Below, piece by piece: positions 27,921-40,305 of a DNA stretch of 64,000 nucleotides. This DNA is from Pseudomonadota bacterium. Lineage in GTDB: Bacteria > Myxococcota > Myxococcia > Myxococcales > Myxococcaceae. The DNA is taken from assembly GCA_023423535.1 (NCBI GenBank), contig JAFAFL010000095.1:124001-188000 (forward strand), in the 5' to 3' direction. Position 1 is the stretch's first letter, and each line of letters begins with the position of its first letter. Under the pieces are notes generated by a model, which made no database searches, was not told the DNA's origin, and saw nothing but the letters and a program-made list of their open reading frames with translations. The position numbers and the translations under genes were made by a program.

Positions 27921-30900
27921 CTACGGCTCCTCGTCCGGCGGCGGGGGAGGAGGCGGCAGCTGGCAGGAGCCGGAGAGGCACTGCAGCCCGCTCGCGCAGT
28001 CGAGGGTGTTCGTGCACTCCGTCCCCTCCGCGCAGTCGATGCCGCCGCCGCCGCTCATGCCGGTGACGACGAACTGGCTGCTCGAGACCGTCTCGAGGAT
28101 CTGCTGGTTCCCGTGCGTCCCCTGCAGCTCGTTCTGCAGCGTGACGGTGGCGCCGGTGCCCGCGGCGGTGATGAGCAGCACCGAGGCCTGCGAGGTGATC
28201 GCCGCGCGGATGGCGGCCGCGACCTGGGAGGCGGTGTCGCCGTTGCTGTAGAGGATCTCCACCCGTCCCGCCGCCGCGCTGCCGCTGCGGCGCAGCTCGA
28301 ACACCACCGGCGGGTTCACGCCGTCGGAGAGGGTGAAGGTCGCGCCGTTGTTCAGGCTGTTGCCCGCCACCGCGGTGATGCTTCCCGTCGCCGCCGCGAG
28401 CTGCGCGGCGGTGCAGGTCGCGTTGCAGGTGCCGCAGGCGAGCGCGTTGCCGTCGTCGCAGGCCTCGCTCCCGTTGACGATGCCGTCGCCGCAGACGGCC
28501 CCGATGCCCGGGCTCTCCGTCTCGCAGAGCGCGTCACAGAGCGTGCAGTTCGAGGTGCCGTACGGGCAGCTCTGGGCGCCGTTCTGCGCGCCGTTGTCAC
28601 AGACCTCGCCCCCGTTCACCACGCCGTCGCCGCAGGTCGGGCCGGTGAGGGGCAGCAGCGCGGTGCAGTTCGCGTTGCAGGCGTTGCAGTTCGCGGTGCC
28701 GTACGGGCAGCTCGTCTCGGTCACGGTGTTGCCGTCGTCGCAGGCCTCGGTGTGGCTGACGACGCCGTCACCACAGAACGCGCCGGTGCGCGCGACCGGA
28801 GCGGTGCAGGCCGCGTCGCAGATGTTGCAGGCCGCGGTGCCGTAGGGACACGTGGTCGCACCGTTGTTCTGGCCGTCGTCGCAGCCCTCGCCGTGGGAGA
28901 CGACCCCGTCGCCGCAGGTGGCGCCGGTGCGCGGGATGCTCGCGGTGCAGTTCGCGTTGCAGACGGTGCAGCTCGCGGTGCCGTACGGGCAGGAGGTCGC
29001 GCCGTTCATCGCCGCGTCGTCACAGGCCTCGCCGTTGGAGACGACGCCGTCGCCGCAGAACGCGCCGGTGCGCGGGACGGTGGCGGTGCAGGTCGCGTTG
29101 CAGATGTTGCAGCTCGCGCTGCCGTAGGGGCAGTTGAGCGCGCCGTTCTGCGCCCCGTCGTCGCAGGTCTCGCCGAACTGGCTCTGCACCTGACCGTCGC
29201 CGCAGACAGGCCCGGTGGCGCTGAAGCCGGCGGTGCAGGTGGCGTTGCAGCCCGCGCAGCTCTGGGTGCCGTAGTCGCACGAGGTCACGCCGTTGCGCGC
29301 GCCGAGGTCGCACGCTTCGCTGTTCGTCACCTGCGAGTCGCCGCAGTAGTTGCCGGTGCGCGCCACGGTCTGCTCGCACGTCGCGTCGCAGATGTTGCAG
29401 TTCGGCGTCCCGTACGGGCAGGCGGTGGCGCCGTTCTGCGCGCCGTGGTCGCAGCCCTCGCCGTCGGTCACCTGCGAGTCGCCGCAGTAACGCCCGGTGA
29501 GGCTGTACTGCGCGGCGCAGGAGAGGTCGCAGGCCACGCAGTTCGGCTGGCCGTAGGGGCACTGGGTGCGCCCGTTGTCCGCGCCCTGGTCGCACACCTC
29601 GCCGTTCGCCGTCTGCGGGGTGCCGTCGCCGCAGTACGCGCCCACGAGGTTCAGCACGGTGCCGCAGGCCGCGTCGCAGCGGGTGCACTGCGGCTGGCCG
29701 TAGGGGCACTCGGTCTCGGTGACGGTGTTGCCGTCGTCGCAGGCCTCGGGGTTCGCGCCGCCGGTGCGCACGAAGGAGTCACCGCAGGCGGGCAGCACGC
29801 AGTTGTTCAGGCAGCCGTCCGCGTTGGAGGTGTTGCCGTCGTCGCACTGCTCATTCGCCGCCGGGTTGTGGAAGCCGTCGCCGCAGAAGGAGAAGCGGCA
29901 GTTCGCGTTGCAGAAGGGGCTGTTGCCGGCGGTGTCGCACTGCTCGTTCGCCGACGCGTTGAGCACGCCGTCGCCGCAGGCCGCGGGCGTGCAGTTCGCG
30001 TTGCAGGTCGCGCTCTCGCCCGCGGTGTCGCACAGCTCGCCGCGCGCCGCGTTGACGACGCCGTCGCCGCAGAAGGCGAAGGTGCAGTTCGCGTTGCAGG
30101 TGGTCGAATCCACCGCGCCCGGGTTGTCGCACTGCTCGTTCGCGCTGACGTTGACGATGCCGTCGCCGCATTCGGCGATCGTGCAGTCCGCGTTGCAGGA
30201 GGCGCTCTCGCCGGCGGTGTCGCACTCCTCGGGCGGGTTCGCCGCGAGGTTCACCTCGCCGTCGCCGCAGCGGGCGAACTTGCACGAGTTGAGACATCCG
30301 TCCGCGTTGCTCGCGTTGCCGTCGTCGCACTCCTCCTCGGGGTCGCGGATGCCGTTGCCGCAGCCTTCGCCGGAGAGGCAGTCCGAGGAGCAGCCGTCGC
30401 CGGAGACGGTGTTCCCGTCGTCGCAGAGTTCGTGCACGTCCTTGATGCCGTTGCCGCAGACCTCGGCGCTCTTGCAGTCGGACGAGCAGCCGTCGCCGCT
30501 CTCGTTGTTGCCGTCGTCGCAGATCTCGCCCGCGGCCACGTCGTGGATCCCGTTGCCGCAGATCTCCACCGACTTGCAGTCCGCCGAGCACCCGTCGCCC
30601 GACTCGTTGTTGCCGTCGTCGCAGACCTCGCCGCGGATGGTGTCCGGGTAGCCGTTGCCGCAGGTCTCCAGCGACAGACAGTCCGCGCTGCAGCCGTCGC
30701 CGGAGCGGGTGTTGCCGTCGTCGCAGATCTCGCCCACCGCGCTGTCCACCAGCCCGTTGCCGCACAGCTGGCTGGAGCGGCAGTCCGCCGAGCAGCCGTC
30801 GCCGTCCTCCGTGTTCCGGTCGTCGCAGACCTCGCCCACGGTGCGGTCGACGGTGCCGTTGCCGCAGACCTCGTCGGACTGGCAGTTCCGGCTGCAGCCG

Positions 30901-31112
30901 TCGCCGTCCACCACGTTGCCGTCGTCGCAGGTCTCGCCCGGGCCGACGATGCCGTCGCCGCAGTCGTCCTTGATGCAGACCGGCTGCGCCGCGGCGCACT
31001 TCGTTCCCGGCGGACAGACCATGCCGTTGGGACAGGCCGTGCTCTCCGGCGCGAAGCAGGAGGCGAGCATCGCCGCACCGAATGCGACGAAGAGGAGTCG
31101 AAGAGGAGCCAT
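27921..31112 (-). CDS. Cys-rich repeat lipoprotein (DUF4215-type repeats)
   Basis: The 1063-residue protein has a signal peptide with a lipobox (MLASCFAPE) and then 22 Cys-rich repeats starting CGDG or CGNG. Repeats 1-7 are of the CDDGN...GDGCSADC type known as DUF4215. Repeats 8-12 are shorter (CDTAGESATCNANC). Repeats 13-21 carry an extra CPYGTxxCxxCxxxC block, and repeat 22 is truncated. After the repeats comes a ~90-residue domain (TFTLSDGVNPPVVFEL...ASQVAAAIRAAI) and a Pro-rich end. The protein is surely exported and disulfide-rich, probably at the cell surface. It lies 3 bp downstream of the PEGA gene in the kinase operon. Confidence 0.9.
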   Translation of the reverse strand: MAPLRLLFVAFGAAMLASCFAPESTACPNGMVCPPGTKCAAAQPVCIKDDCGDGIVGPGETCDDGNVVDGDGCSRNCQSDEVCGNGTVDRTVGEVCDDRNTEDGDGCSADCRSSQLCGNGLVDSAVGEICDDGNTRSGDGCSADCLSLETCGNGYPDTIRGEVCDDGNNESGDGCSADCKSVEICGNGIHDVAAGEICDDGNNESGDGCSSDCKSAEVCGNGIKDVHELCDDGNTVSGDGCSSDCLSGEGCGNGIRDPEEECDDGNASNADGCLNSCKFARCGDGEVNLAANPPEECDTAGESASCNADCTIAECGDGIVNVSANEQCDNPGAVDSTTCNANCTFAFCGDGVVNAARGELCDTAGESATCNANCTPAACGDGVLNASANEQCDTAGNSPFCNANCRFSFCGDGFHNPAANEQCDDGNTSNADGCLNNCVLPACGDSFVRTGGANPEACDDGNTVTETECPYGQPQCTRCDAACGTVLNLVGAYCGDGTPQTANGEVCDQGADNGRTQCPYGQPNCVACDLSCAAQYSLTGRYCGDSQVTDGEGCDHGAQNGATACPYGTPNCNICDATCEQTVARTGNYCGDSQVTNSEACDLGARNGVTSCDYGTQSCAGCNATCTAGFSATGPVCGDGQVQSQFGETCDDGAQNGALNCPYGSASCNICNATCTATVPRTGAFCGDGVVSNGEACDDAAMNGATSCPYGTASCTVCNANCTASIPRTGATCGDGVVSHGEGCDDGQNNGATTCPYGTAACNICDAACTAPVARTGAFCGDGVVSHTEACDDGNTVTETSCPYGTANCNACNANCTALLPLTGPTCGDGVVNGGEVCDNGAQNGAQSCPYGTSNCTLCDALCETESPGIGAVCGDGIVNGSEACDDGNALACGTCNATCTAAQLAAATGSITAVAGNSLNNGATFTLSDGVNPPVVFELRRSGSAAAGRVEILYSNGDTASQVAAAIRAAITSQASVLLITAAGTGATVTLQNELQGTHGNQQILETVSSSQFVVTGMSGGGGIDCAEGTECTNTLDCASGLQCLSGSCQLPPPPPPPDEEP

Positions 31113-31115
31113 GAC

Positions 31116-32179
31116 CTAGAACCTTCCGGTGGCGAGGAGCCCTGCGCTGCCGGGGCCCGCGTGGGGCACCACCGACACGCGCCGCCGCTTGTCCAGCTCT
31201 TCCTGCGTGAGCTGCACGGCCTCGGGCTTGTTGAAGTAGAGGAGCACCGCGCCGGTGGCCAGCGCCGCGCCGCCGAGGCCGTACGAGCCCCATGCGAGCT
31301 GCTGACGGCCCTCGCCGCGCTGCAGCGTCGCCGTCAGCTCGGAGCCGGGCACGCAGCCGCCGCAGTCCACGATGCTCTGGTCGTAGAGCGCGAAGTCTCC
31401 GCGCGCGCTCTGGTGGAGCGCCACGCCGCCGGCCGAGACCGCGAGCCCCGCGGCGAGCGTGGTCCAGGGCAGCCACACCGGGAAGCGCCGCTGCATCACC
31501 GTGAGCTCCTCCTGCTTGAAGAGCTCCACGTTCATCACCGTGGTCTCGCCCGGCGGCAGCGACTGGCTGAGCTCGCGGGTGAGGTAGCCGTCCGCGCTGG
31601 CGACGATGGTGTGCGGACCTGCGCGCACCCACGCCTCGTGACGGCCGGGAGCGATGAAGAGCTCGCGGCCGTCCATCACCACGCGCGCGCCGGGGATCTC
31701 GCAGCGGATGTCCACGCGCGAGAGCTGTCCTTCGACGAGCTTCTTGTACGCGCGCGCCTGGTTGAACTTGTCCGCGTCCAGCGGCGCAGCGCCGTAGCGC
31801 ATCGCGGCCTCGAGGTGCTGCAGCACCTCCACCGGCTGGTCGAGGTTCAAGAGCGCGAGCACGAGGTTGTAGTGGATGGCCGGGTGGTCCCAGCTCTTCA
31901 GCGCGTCGCGGTACTGCGCGGCGGCCTGCACGAAGAGCGAGTCCTTCAGCAGCCCGTTGCCCTTGCCGAAGAGCTCGAGCGCGCGGCGCTGGTCGTCCTC
32001 GCTGACGCCCTTTGCCCACGGGCGATCGGAGGACTGCATCTCGGCAGGAGCGGAAGCGGGAGCGGGCGCCGGCTTCGCGCCCGACTGTGCGCGCACGGCC
32101 GCGGGGCCGAGGAGGAGCATCGCCGCGAGGAGCGCGGAGAGGACGCGGAGGGTGGGTACAGAACGCATGGGGTGGCTCA

Positions 32180-32180
<1 letters not shown>
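31116..32180 (-). CDS. PEGA-domain protein with N-terminal TPR-like region
   Basis: The 354-residue protein has a signal peptide (LLGPAAVRAQSGA). Helical TPR-like repeats occupy ~50-130 (RALELFGKGNGLLKDSLFVQAA, AIHYNLVLALLNLDQPVEVL). The PEGA domain lies at ~140-230 (IRCEIPGARVVMDGRELF, PGRHEAWVRAGPHTIVASADGY). Two transmembrane helices follow (LPWTTLAAGLAVSAGGVAL and SYGLGGAALATGAVLLYF). PEGA proteins in myxobacteria are frequent neighbours of Ser/Thr kinases and may carry envelope signals. The ATG overlaps the kinase stop by one base (TGATG). A second ATG at 32168 is also possible. Confidence 0.85.
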
Positions 32181-35224
<3,044 letters not shown>

Positions 35225-35545
35225 TGGCGCTGCACTCCGCAGCCCCCGCGCCCGCGAAAATCGGCAGGCGGGTGTCGGCTGGTGAGCGCGGACCATAGGC
35301 CACAGGCCGAGCCCGCAGAAAGGTGGAGCGACCGCCTACATGGCTCGCGTCCACTGAGAGTGGAAGCCGGGCCTGGAGGGCAGGCGGGCGGGGTGGCGAC
35401 GTCGAACCGAGTCTCTCGTGGATTCCGCAGCGCGCGGATTCGCTGAGGTAGCCAGGTGGAAGAAGGAGATGGTCGCCGAGCGCATCGTCCAGATGCTGAG
35501 GGCGGGCCCTGGCCGAGCCGGCGCCGAGATGCGCCCGCCGCCCGC
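35225..35545. other. Intergenic stretch upstream of the kinase operon
   Basis: About 320 bp lie between the kinase start and the end of the next minus-strand gene. Open frames on both strands here have no domain-like composition, so I treat it as non-coding. It should hold the promoter of the kinase-PEGA-lipoprotein operon, but no -10/-35 or sigma-54 consensus stands out. Confidence 0.5.
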
Positions 35546-36040
35546 CTACCGCCGCTGCAGATCGACGAGCGCCTTTCCGCCGCGGCACGAGCCGTAAGGC
35601 TCGGAAACGCCGACCCGCACCCCGTACGGGCCGTCGCCAAAGTTCGCGGGGATCATCACCTCGAACCGGAAGCTCCTCCCGTCGAGGATTTCGACCGCCC
35701 GGATGTTGGGACTCACCTGCGCGTGCTCGCGCTCGCTCCAGGAGATCCACTTCGTAGCGGGATCCGTTGGGTCACCCGGTCCCGGATTGGGAGCGTTGGT
35801 CACTGAGAAGACGAGGTCTTTCCGGCTCCTCTGCGAGTCGAATGGAGCCTGAAAGACCGGGTCGGCCGCCTCGATGGAGATCGTGACCGCCTCCCACGTC
35901 TCCGGCGTCACCGCATGGGGAGTCGCCATCGCGGGAAATTCGGTATCCGACGGGCACTCATGCCCAGGCACAGCCTCACAGGAGGTGGAGAACGCCACAA
36001 CGAATGCCATGACGGTCGTGACGCGGGATCTCACTTGCAT
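35546..36040 (-). CDS. Lipoprotein of unknown family
   Basis: The 164-residue protein has a signal peptide and lipobox-like STSCEAVPG. The mature part is a beta-rich domain with TWEAVTISIEAADPVFQ, DLVFSVTNAPN and SFRFEVMIPANFGDGPYGVRVG. I do not recognise the family; it may be a small immunoglobulin-like domain. The start overlaps the stop of the upstream gene by 10 bp, so the two are coupled. Codon usage here shows weaker third-position GC bias than most of the window, like its upstream partner. Confidence 0.65.
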   Translation of the reverse strand: MQVRSRVTTVMAFVVAFSTSCEAVPGHECPSDTEFPAMATPHAVTPETWEAVTISIEAADPVFQAPFDSQRSRKDLVFSVTNAPNPGPGDPTDPATKWISWSEREHAQVSPNIRAVEILDGRSFRFEVMIPANFGDGPYGVRVGVSEPYGSCRGGKALVDLQRR

Positions 36041-37134
36041 CCCCACAAAGCGGACGGCACTCCCGGCTTCGACCACCACAAGCTGTAGTGATGTGAGTGG
36101 ATGAAGGCGAAATCGCTGGAAGCTTCGTTGAACTCGTCGCCGCAGTCTTTGTTGTTCGTGAAGGACGACCCGCTCTGCGTCGCAACGCACTCATCGTGAT
36201 CGAAGCAGTCCTGGGCGTAAAAGGGCAACGCCTTGCATGCAAGGCCGCATCTGCCGGGACAGCAAGCCGAAGCGCAGTCACTGCTTTGCGCTGCTTTGCC
36301 ACAGAAGCGAAGGCTCGTCCCGCCGTTGCAGAAGCCGGGTTGCCGGGCAGTCGAAGTGGCGTCGTGGAAGAAGGCGCGCGATTTCCCGGGCGCGGTCGTA
36401 GCGCCGCAACAACCCGCGAGAATCTGAACGCCTGGCGTCCTGCAATAGAGTGGATGGTAGTACTGATGTGTGCACAGGTCGTCGTCAGGAACGGCGTTGC
36501 AGGCGCTCGCGGACGTAGCCGACGGCTCCAGTGACGTGTCTGTCGACAGGGCAGGTACGTCGAGGAACGGTTCAGCGGGAGGCCTTTCCTCATCCGTCAG
36601 GGCCTCCGGCCAGCCGGGAAGTTCGGCGAGGTCGATTCGGAACCGGCCTTCGTTCACGAAACCGTGGCGGGCCGTCGCGAAGAACGAGACCGCGTCTCGC
36701 AACATCCCCTCATGAACTCGAGCGGGGTCTTCACCGCCCACTGTTTCAGGCCACGGCAAAGCATCGCCAAGGTCGTGGGTAAGTGCGGACAACAGTCGCA
36801 CGTCAGCCTCGCTCGACCACTGACCGTTCTCCACTTCGTATGCGATGACGCCGCCGACTCCCGCCGAACGGTCGCCCGTTATGGTCACCATCGTCCCCGC
36901 TACATCGACGGAGACCCGAAATGCGTTCTCGCTCTCCATTTCCGCGCGAAACCGGGCGGTCCTGCCATCAAGCGTTCGATGACCTGCGAATACGGTCTGC
37001 GTCCATTCCTCGATAACGAATGAAGTGAGCGCCTGTCTCCGCTGCGTTGTCGTTCCTGCATCATCGGATTCGGCACATCCACTGAATGTCGTCAACAGAG
37101 CCGTAGTAGCCAGAAGTGCTCTGAAAATGTTCAT
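36031..37134 (-). CDS. Lipoprotein with phospholipase-A2-like CxxHDxC motif
   Basis: The 367-residue protein has a signal peptide ending in a lipobox-like TTFSGC. Residues 30-200 form an unrecognised domain. The C-terminal ~160 residues are Cys-rich (about 16 Cys) and contain CFDHDEC with Cys310, His313, Asp314 and Cys316. That matches the CxxHDxC active-site core of secreted phospholipase A2, although the usual first Cys of CCxxHDxC is Asp309. A later NKDCGDEFNEA resembles the PLA2 helix that carries the second catalytic Asp. I infer a possible surface lipase; this needs structural support. Third-position GC bias is weaker than around it. Confidence 0.6.
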   Translation of the reverse strand: MNIFRALLATTALLTTFSGCAESDDAGTTTQRRQALTSFVIEEWTQTVFAGHRTLDGRTARFRAEMESENAFRVSVDVAGTMVTITGDRSAGVGGVIAYEVENGQWSSEADVRLLSALTHDLGDALPWPETVGGEDPARVHEGMLRDAVSFFATARHGFVNEGRFRIDLAELPGWPEALTDEERPPAEPFLDVPALSTDTSLEPSATSASACNAVPDDDLCTHQYYHPLYCRTPGVQILAGCCGATTAPGKSRAFFHDATSTARQPGFCNGGTSLRFCGKAAQSSDCASACCPGRCGLACKALPFYAQDCFDHDECVATQSGSSFTNNKDCGDEFNEASSDFAFIHSHHYSLWWSKPGVPSALWGCK

Positions 37135-37320
37135 GGTCGTGGTTGTCCCTTCTGCAGACGCCACACGAGCATGCCCGCCTCTTCTCCGTCAATCACGTCC
37201 CCAGACGACCACACGTCGCGGCGCCTGGGAGGACGTCGGTCGGTCTTCCATGAAGGGAAAAGGATTGTCGCGGGGTTCCGGCTGTTTCACGAATTGGCAG
37301 CGGGTAAGGTCCGCGCCCGC

Positions 37321-40209
37321 ATGCGCCACGGACTCTCTCCCTCGGAATTCGCCGCCAAGTGGCTCGGGTCATCCCGTAACGAGCGCGCCTCGGCGCAGGA
37401 GCACTTCATTGATCTCTGCCGCATGCTCGGCGAGCCCACGCCGAACGAGGCGGATCCCTCGGGCGACTGGTACGCCTTCGAGAAGGGCGCGAGGAAGGAG
37501 AGCGGGGGCGACGGCTTCGCCGACGTCTGGAAACGCGGTCACTTCGCCTGGGAGTACAAGGGCAAGCGCAAGGATCTCGACGCGGCGTACAAGCAACTCC
37601 TGCAGTACCGGGAGGCGCTGGAGAATCCGCCGCTCCTCGTGGTCTGCGACCTCGACCTCTTCCACATCCACACGAACTTCACCGGCACGAAGAAGGAGGT
37701 TCACACCTTCTCCCTTCAGGAGCTTCGAGACGCGCCCGCGCAGCCGCTGAGGATCCTGCGAGCGGTGATGCACGACCCGGCATCGCTCCGGCCCACGGAA
37801 ACGCGACAGGACATCACCGAGCGCGCGGCAGGGAAGTTCGCCGCGCTGGCGCGGAAGCTCCAGAACCGCGGGCACGAACCGCACCACGTCGCGCATTTCC
37901 TCAACCGGCTCCTCTTCTGTCTCTTCGCCGAAGACGCGCGCGTCCTCCCGCACGGGCTGCTGACGCGGCTGATCGAGAAGACGCGCTCGAACCGCAGACA
38001 GCTCTTCGCCTCACTCTCCGAACTCTTCTCGCTGATGTCCGAGGGCGGCGGCTGGTTTGGCACCGACGAGATCGAGTGGTTCAACGGCGGCCTCTTCGAC
38101 GGTTCGGAGGTGCTCGAGCTGCTGGAGGACGAGCTCGCGGATCTGGCGGAGGTGGCGCGCCTCGACTGGTCGAACATCGAGCCGGCGATCCTCGGCACCC
38201 TCTTCGAGCGCGGGCTCGACCCGGCGAAGCGCAGCCAGCTCGGTGCGCACTACACGGACCGCGCGGCGATCCTCCGGGTGGTCGAGCCCGTGGTCTTCGA
38301 GCCCCTGCGGCGCGAGTTCGAGGCCGTGAAGACCGAGGTCCTCGCCCTGCACGCGAAGGAGAAGGCCGCGAAGGCGAAGAAGCGGAGTTCGCCCGCGCTG
38401 AAGCGCTACCAGGCGTTCCTCGACAGGCTGCGGGCGGTGACGGTGCTCGATCCGGCGTGTGGGTCGGGGAACTTCCTCTACGTGTCGCTGCAACTGCTCA
38501 AGGACCTCGAGAAGGAGGTCATCCGCTGGGGCGCCGACACGCTGGAGACCACCCGCGAGTTCCCCCAGGTGGGGCCGCAGAACATCCTCGGCATCGAGCT
38601 CAACCCCTACGCCGCCGAGCTGGCGCGAGTCTCCGTCTGGATTGGCGAGATCCAGTGGATGATCAACAACGGCTACAGCTACTCGCGCGACCCGATCCTC
38701 AAGTCGCTCGAGCGGATCGAATGCCGGGACGCAGTCCTCGCGCGCGACGATGACGGAACACCGCGCCGCCCAGACTGGCCGGAGGCGGAGTTCATCGTGG
38801 GCAACCCGCCGTTCCTCGGCGGCAAGAAGATGCGGCGGGAGCTCGGTGACGAGTACGTGGAAGCGTTGTTTGCCGCCTGGGAGGACGGCGTGCCCAGCGA
38901 GGCAGACTTCGTCTGCTACTGGCACGAGCGCGCCCGGGAGCTCATCGAGAAGGGCAAGGTGAAACGCGCCGGCCTGCTCTCGACGAACAGCATCCGCGGC
39001 GGCGCCAGCCGCAAGGTGCTCGAACGCATCAAGGAGACGGGAGACATCTTCATGGCCTGGGCCGATGAGGAGTGGGTCGTAGAAGGTGCAGCCGTCCGCG
39101 TCTCCATCGTGGCGCAGGACGACGGCTCCGAAACGCACCGGACGCTCGACGGAAAGCCCATCGGCGTCATCCACCCCGACCTCACCGGCGGCGATGACCA
39201 GTCCGTCAACCTCACCTCGGCAAAGCGGCTCCCGGAGAACGAGGGCGTCAGCTTCATGGGCGACACCAAGGGAGGTGCTTTCGACGTGGACGAAGCCACC
39301 GCGGCGAAGCTGCTCGCTGACCGCGGCAATCCCAACGGCCGGCCGAACTCCGACGTCGTCGTGCCCTGGGTGAACGGGCTCGACATCACGCGGCGGCCTC
39401 GGGGCATGTGGATCATCGACTTCGGCGTCGACGCGACGCAGGAAGCCGTGGCCGATTACGCGGCGCCCTTCAAGCTCGTCGAGAACCTCGTTCGGCCCAT
39501 CCGAGGAGAGAGCAAGCGAGACGCCTACCGCAAGCGCTGGTGGATTCACATGGAGCCCCGCCCCGCCATGCGCGCTGCCTACGCGCCGCTGTCGCGCTAC
39601 CTCGCGACCGCACGCGTCGCCAAGCACCGGCTCTTCGTCTGGCTGCGCAAGCCGACCCTCCCGGACTCGCAGGTGATCGTCATCGCGCGCGAAGACGACT
39701 TCGCCTTCGGCGTCCTCCACTCGCGCGTCCACCAACTTTGGAGCCTGCGGATGTGCAGCTGGCTCGGGATGGGCAACGACCCGCGCTACACGCCCTCGAC
39801 CACGTTCGAGACCTTCCCCTTCCCGTGGCCACTGAACGTGCAGCGTGAGGATCTGTCCTCCGAGCAGCTCGCCCACGAGGAGCGGATCGCGGCAGCGGCG
39901 CGCGAGCTCGACCTGAAGCGCAACCGGTGGCTGAACCCCCCCGAGTGGCTGACAGAAGCGCCGCCGCTTGCGCCCGGTCTTCCCGCCCGGCAGGTGGCAA
40001 AGGACGAGGTCTCGGCGAAGGAGCTGGCGAAGCGGACGCTCACGAAGCTCTACAACGAGCGCCCGGCGTGGCTGGACAACCTTCACCGCTCGCTCGACGA
40101 AGCGGTGATCGCCGCGTACGGCTGGCCGGCGGACGTGACCGACGACGACATCCTTCGGAGGTTGCTCGACCTGAACCATGCGCGCGCGGGAGCCTTGAAG
40201 GCGGCGTAG
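37321..40209 (+). CDS. MmeI-like single-chain (type IIL) restriction-modification enzyme
   Basis: The 962-residue protein combines an N-terminal PD-(D/E)XK nuclease with a class I N6-adenine-type methyltransferase. The nuclease motif is D68, nine residues, then EYK with E78 and K80, almost at the MmeI positions. The methyltransferase has motif I DPACGSGNFLY and motif IV GNPPFLGGK, followed by a target-recognition region with SSEQLAHEERI and FPFPWP segments. One protein both cuts and modifies, so no separate methylase gene is needed. The ATG at 37321 is preferred over an upstream ATG at 37171, because the extra 50 codons have poor GC3 and no domain. Gene stands alone apart from the unknown gene 96 bp downstream. 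Confidence 0.88.
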   Translation: MRHGLSPSEFAAKWLGSSRNERASAQEHFIDLCRMLGEPTPNEADPSGDWYAFEKGARKESGGDGFADVWKRGHFAWEYKGKRKDLDAAYKQLLQYREALENPPLLVVCDLDLFHIHTNFTGTKKEVHTFSLQELRDAPAQPLRILRAVMHDPASLRPTETRQDITERAAGKFAALARKLQNRGHEPHHVAHFLNRLLFCLFAEDARVLPHGLLTRLIEKTRSNRRQLFASLSELFSLMSEGGGWFGTDEIEWFNGGLFDGSEVLELLEDELADLAEVARLDWSNIEPAILGTLFERGLDPAKRSQLGAHYTDRAAILRVVEPVVFEPLRREFEAVKTEVLALHAKEKAAKAKKRSSPALKRYQAFLDRLRAVTVLDPACGSGNFLYVSLQLLKDLEKEVIRWGADTLETTREFPQVGPQNILGIELNPYAAELARVSVWIGEIQWMINNGYSYSRDPILKSLERIECRDAVLARDDDGTPRRPDWPEAEFIVGNPPFLGGKKMRRELGDEYVEALFAAWEDGVPSEADFVCYWHERARELIEKGKVKRAGLLSTNSIRGGASRKVLERIKETGDIFMAWADEEWVVEGAAVRVSIVAQDDGSETHRTLDGKPIGVIHPDLTGGDDQSVNLTSAKRLPENEGVSFMGDTKGGAFDVDEATAAKLLADRGNPNGRPNSDVVVPWVNGLDITRRPRGMWIIDFGVDATQEAVADYAAPFKLVENLVRPIRGESKRDAYRKRWWIHMEPRPAMRAAYAPLSRYLATARVAKHRLFVWLRKPTLPDSQVIVIAREDDFAFGVLHSRVHQLWSLRMCSWLGMGNDPRYTPSTTFETFPFPWPLNVQREDLSSEQLAHEERIAAAARELDLKRNRWLNPPEWLTEAPPLAPGLPARQVAKDEVSAKELAKRTLTKLYNERPAWLDNLHRSLDEAVIAAYGWPADVTDDDILRRLLDLNHARAGALKAA

Positions 40210-40305
40210 CCGAAGCGCGCTCTGCTCTGCTTCCCTGCCTTCCTTGCTTCCTCCTCGCTGAACCGGCTTTGCTCGCTCTACCCAATCAAGGGGGAGGAGA
40301 GACAC

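Noticed and set aside
37171..37320. N-terminal extension of the MmeI-like gene from an ATG at 37171
   Set aside because: The 50 codons have poor third-position GC and no domain. The later ATG puts the nuclease residues at nearly the MmeI positions.
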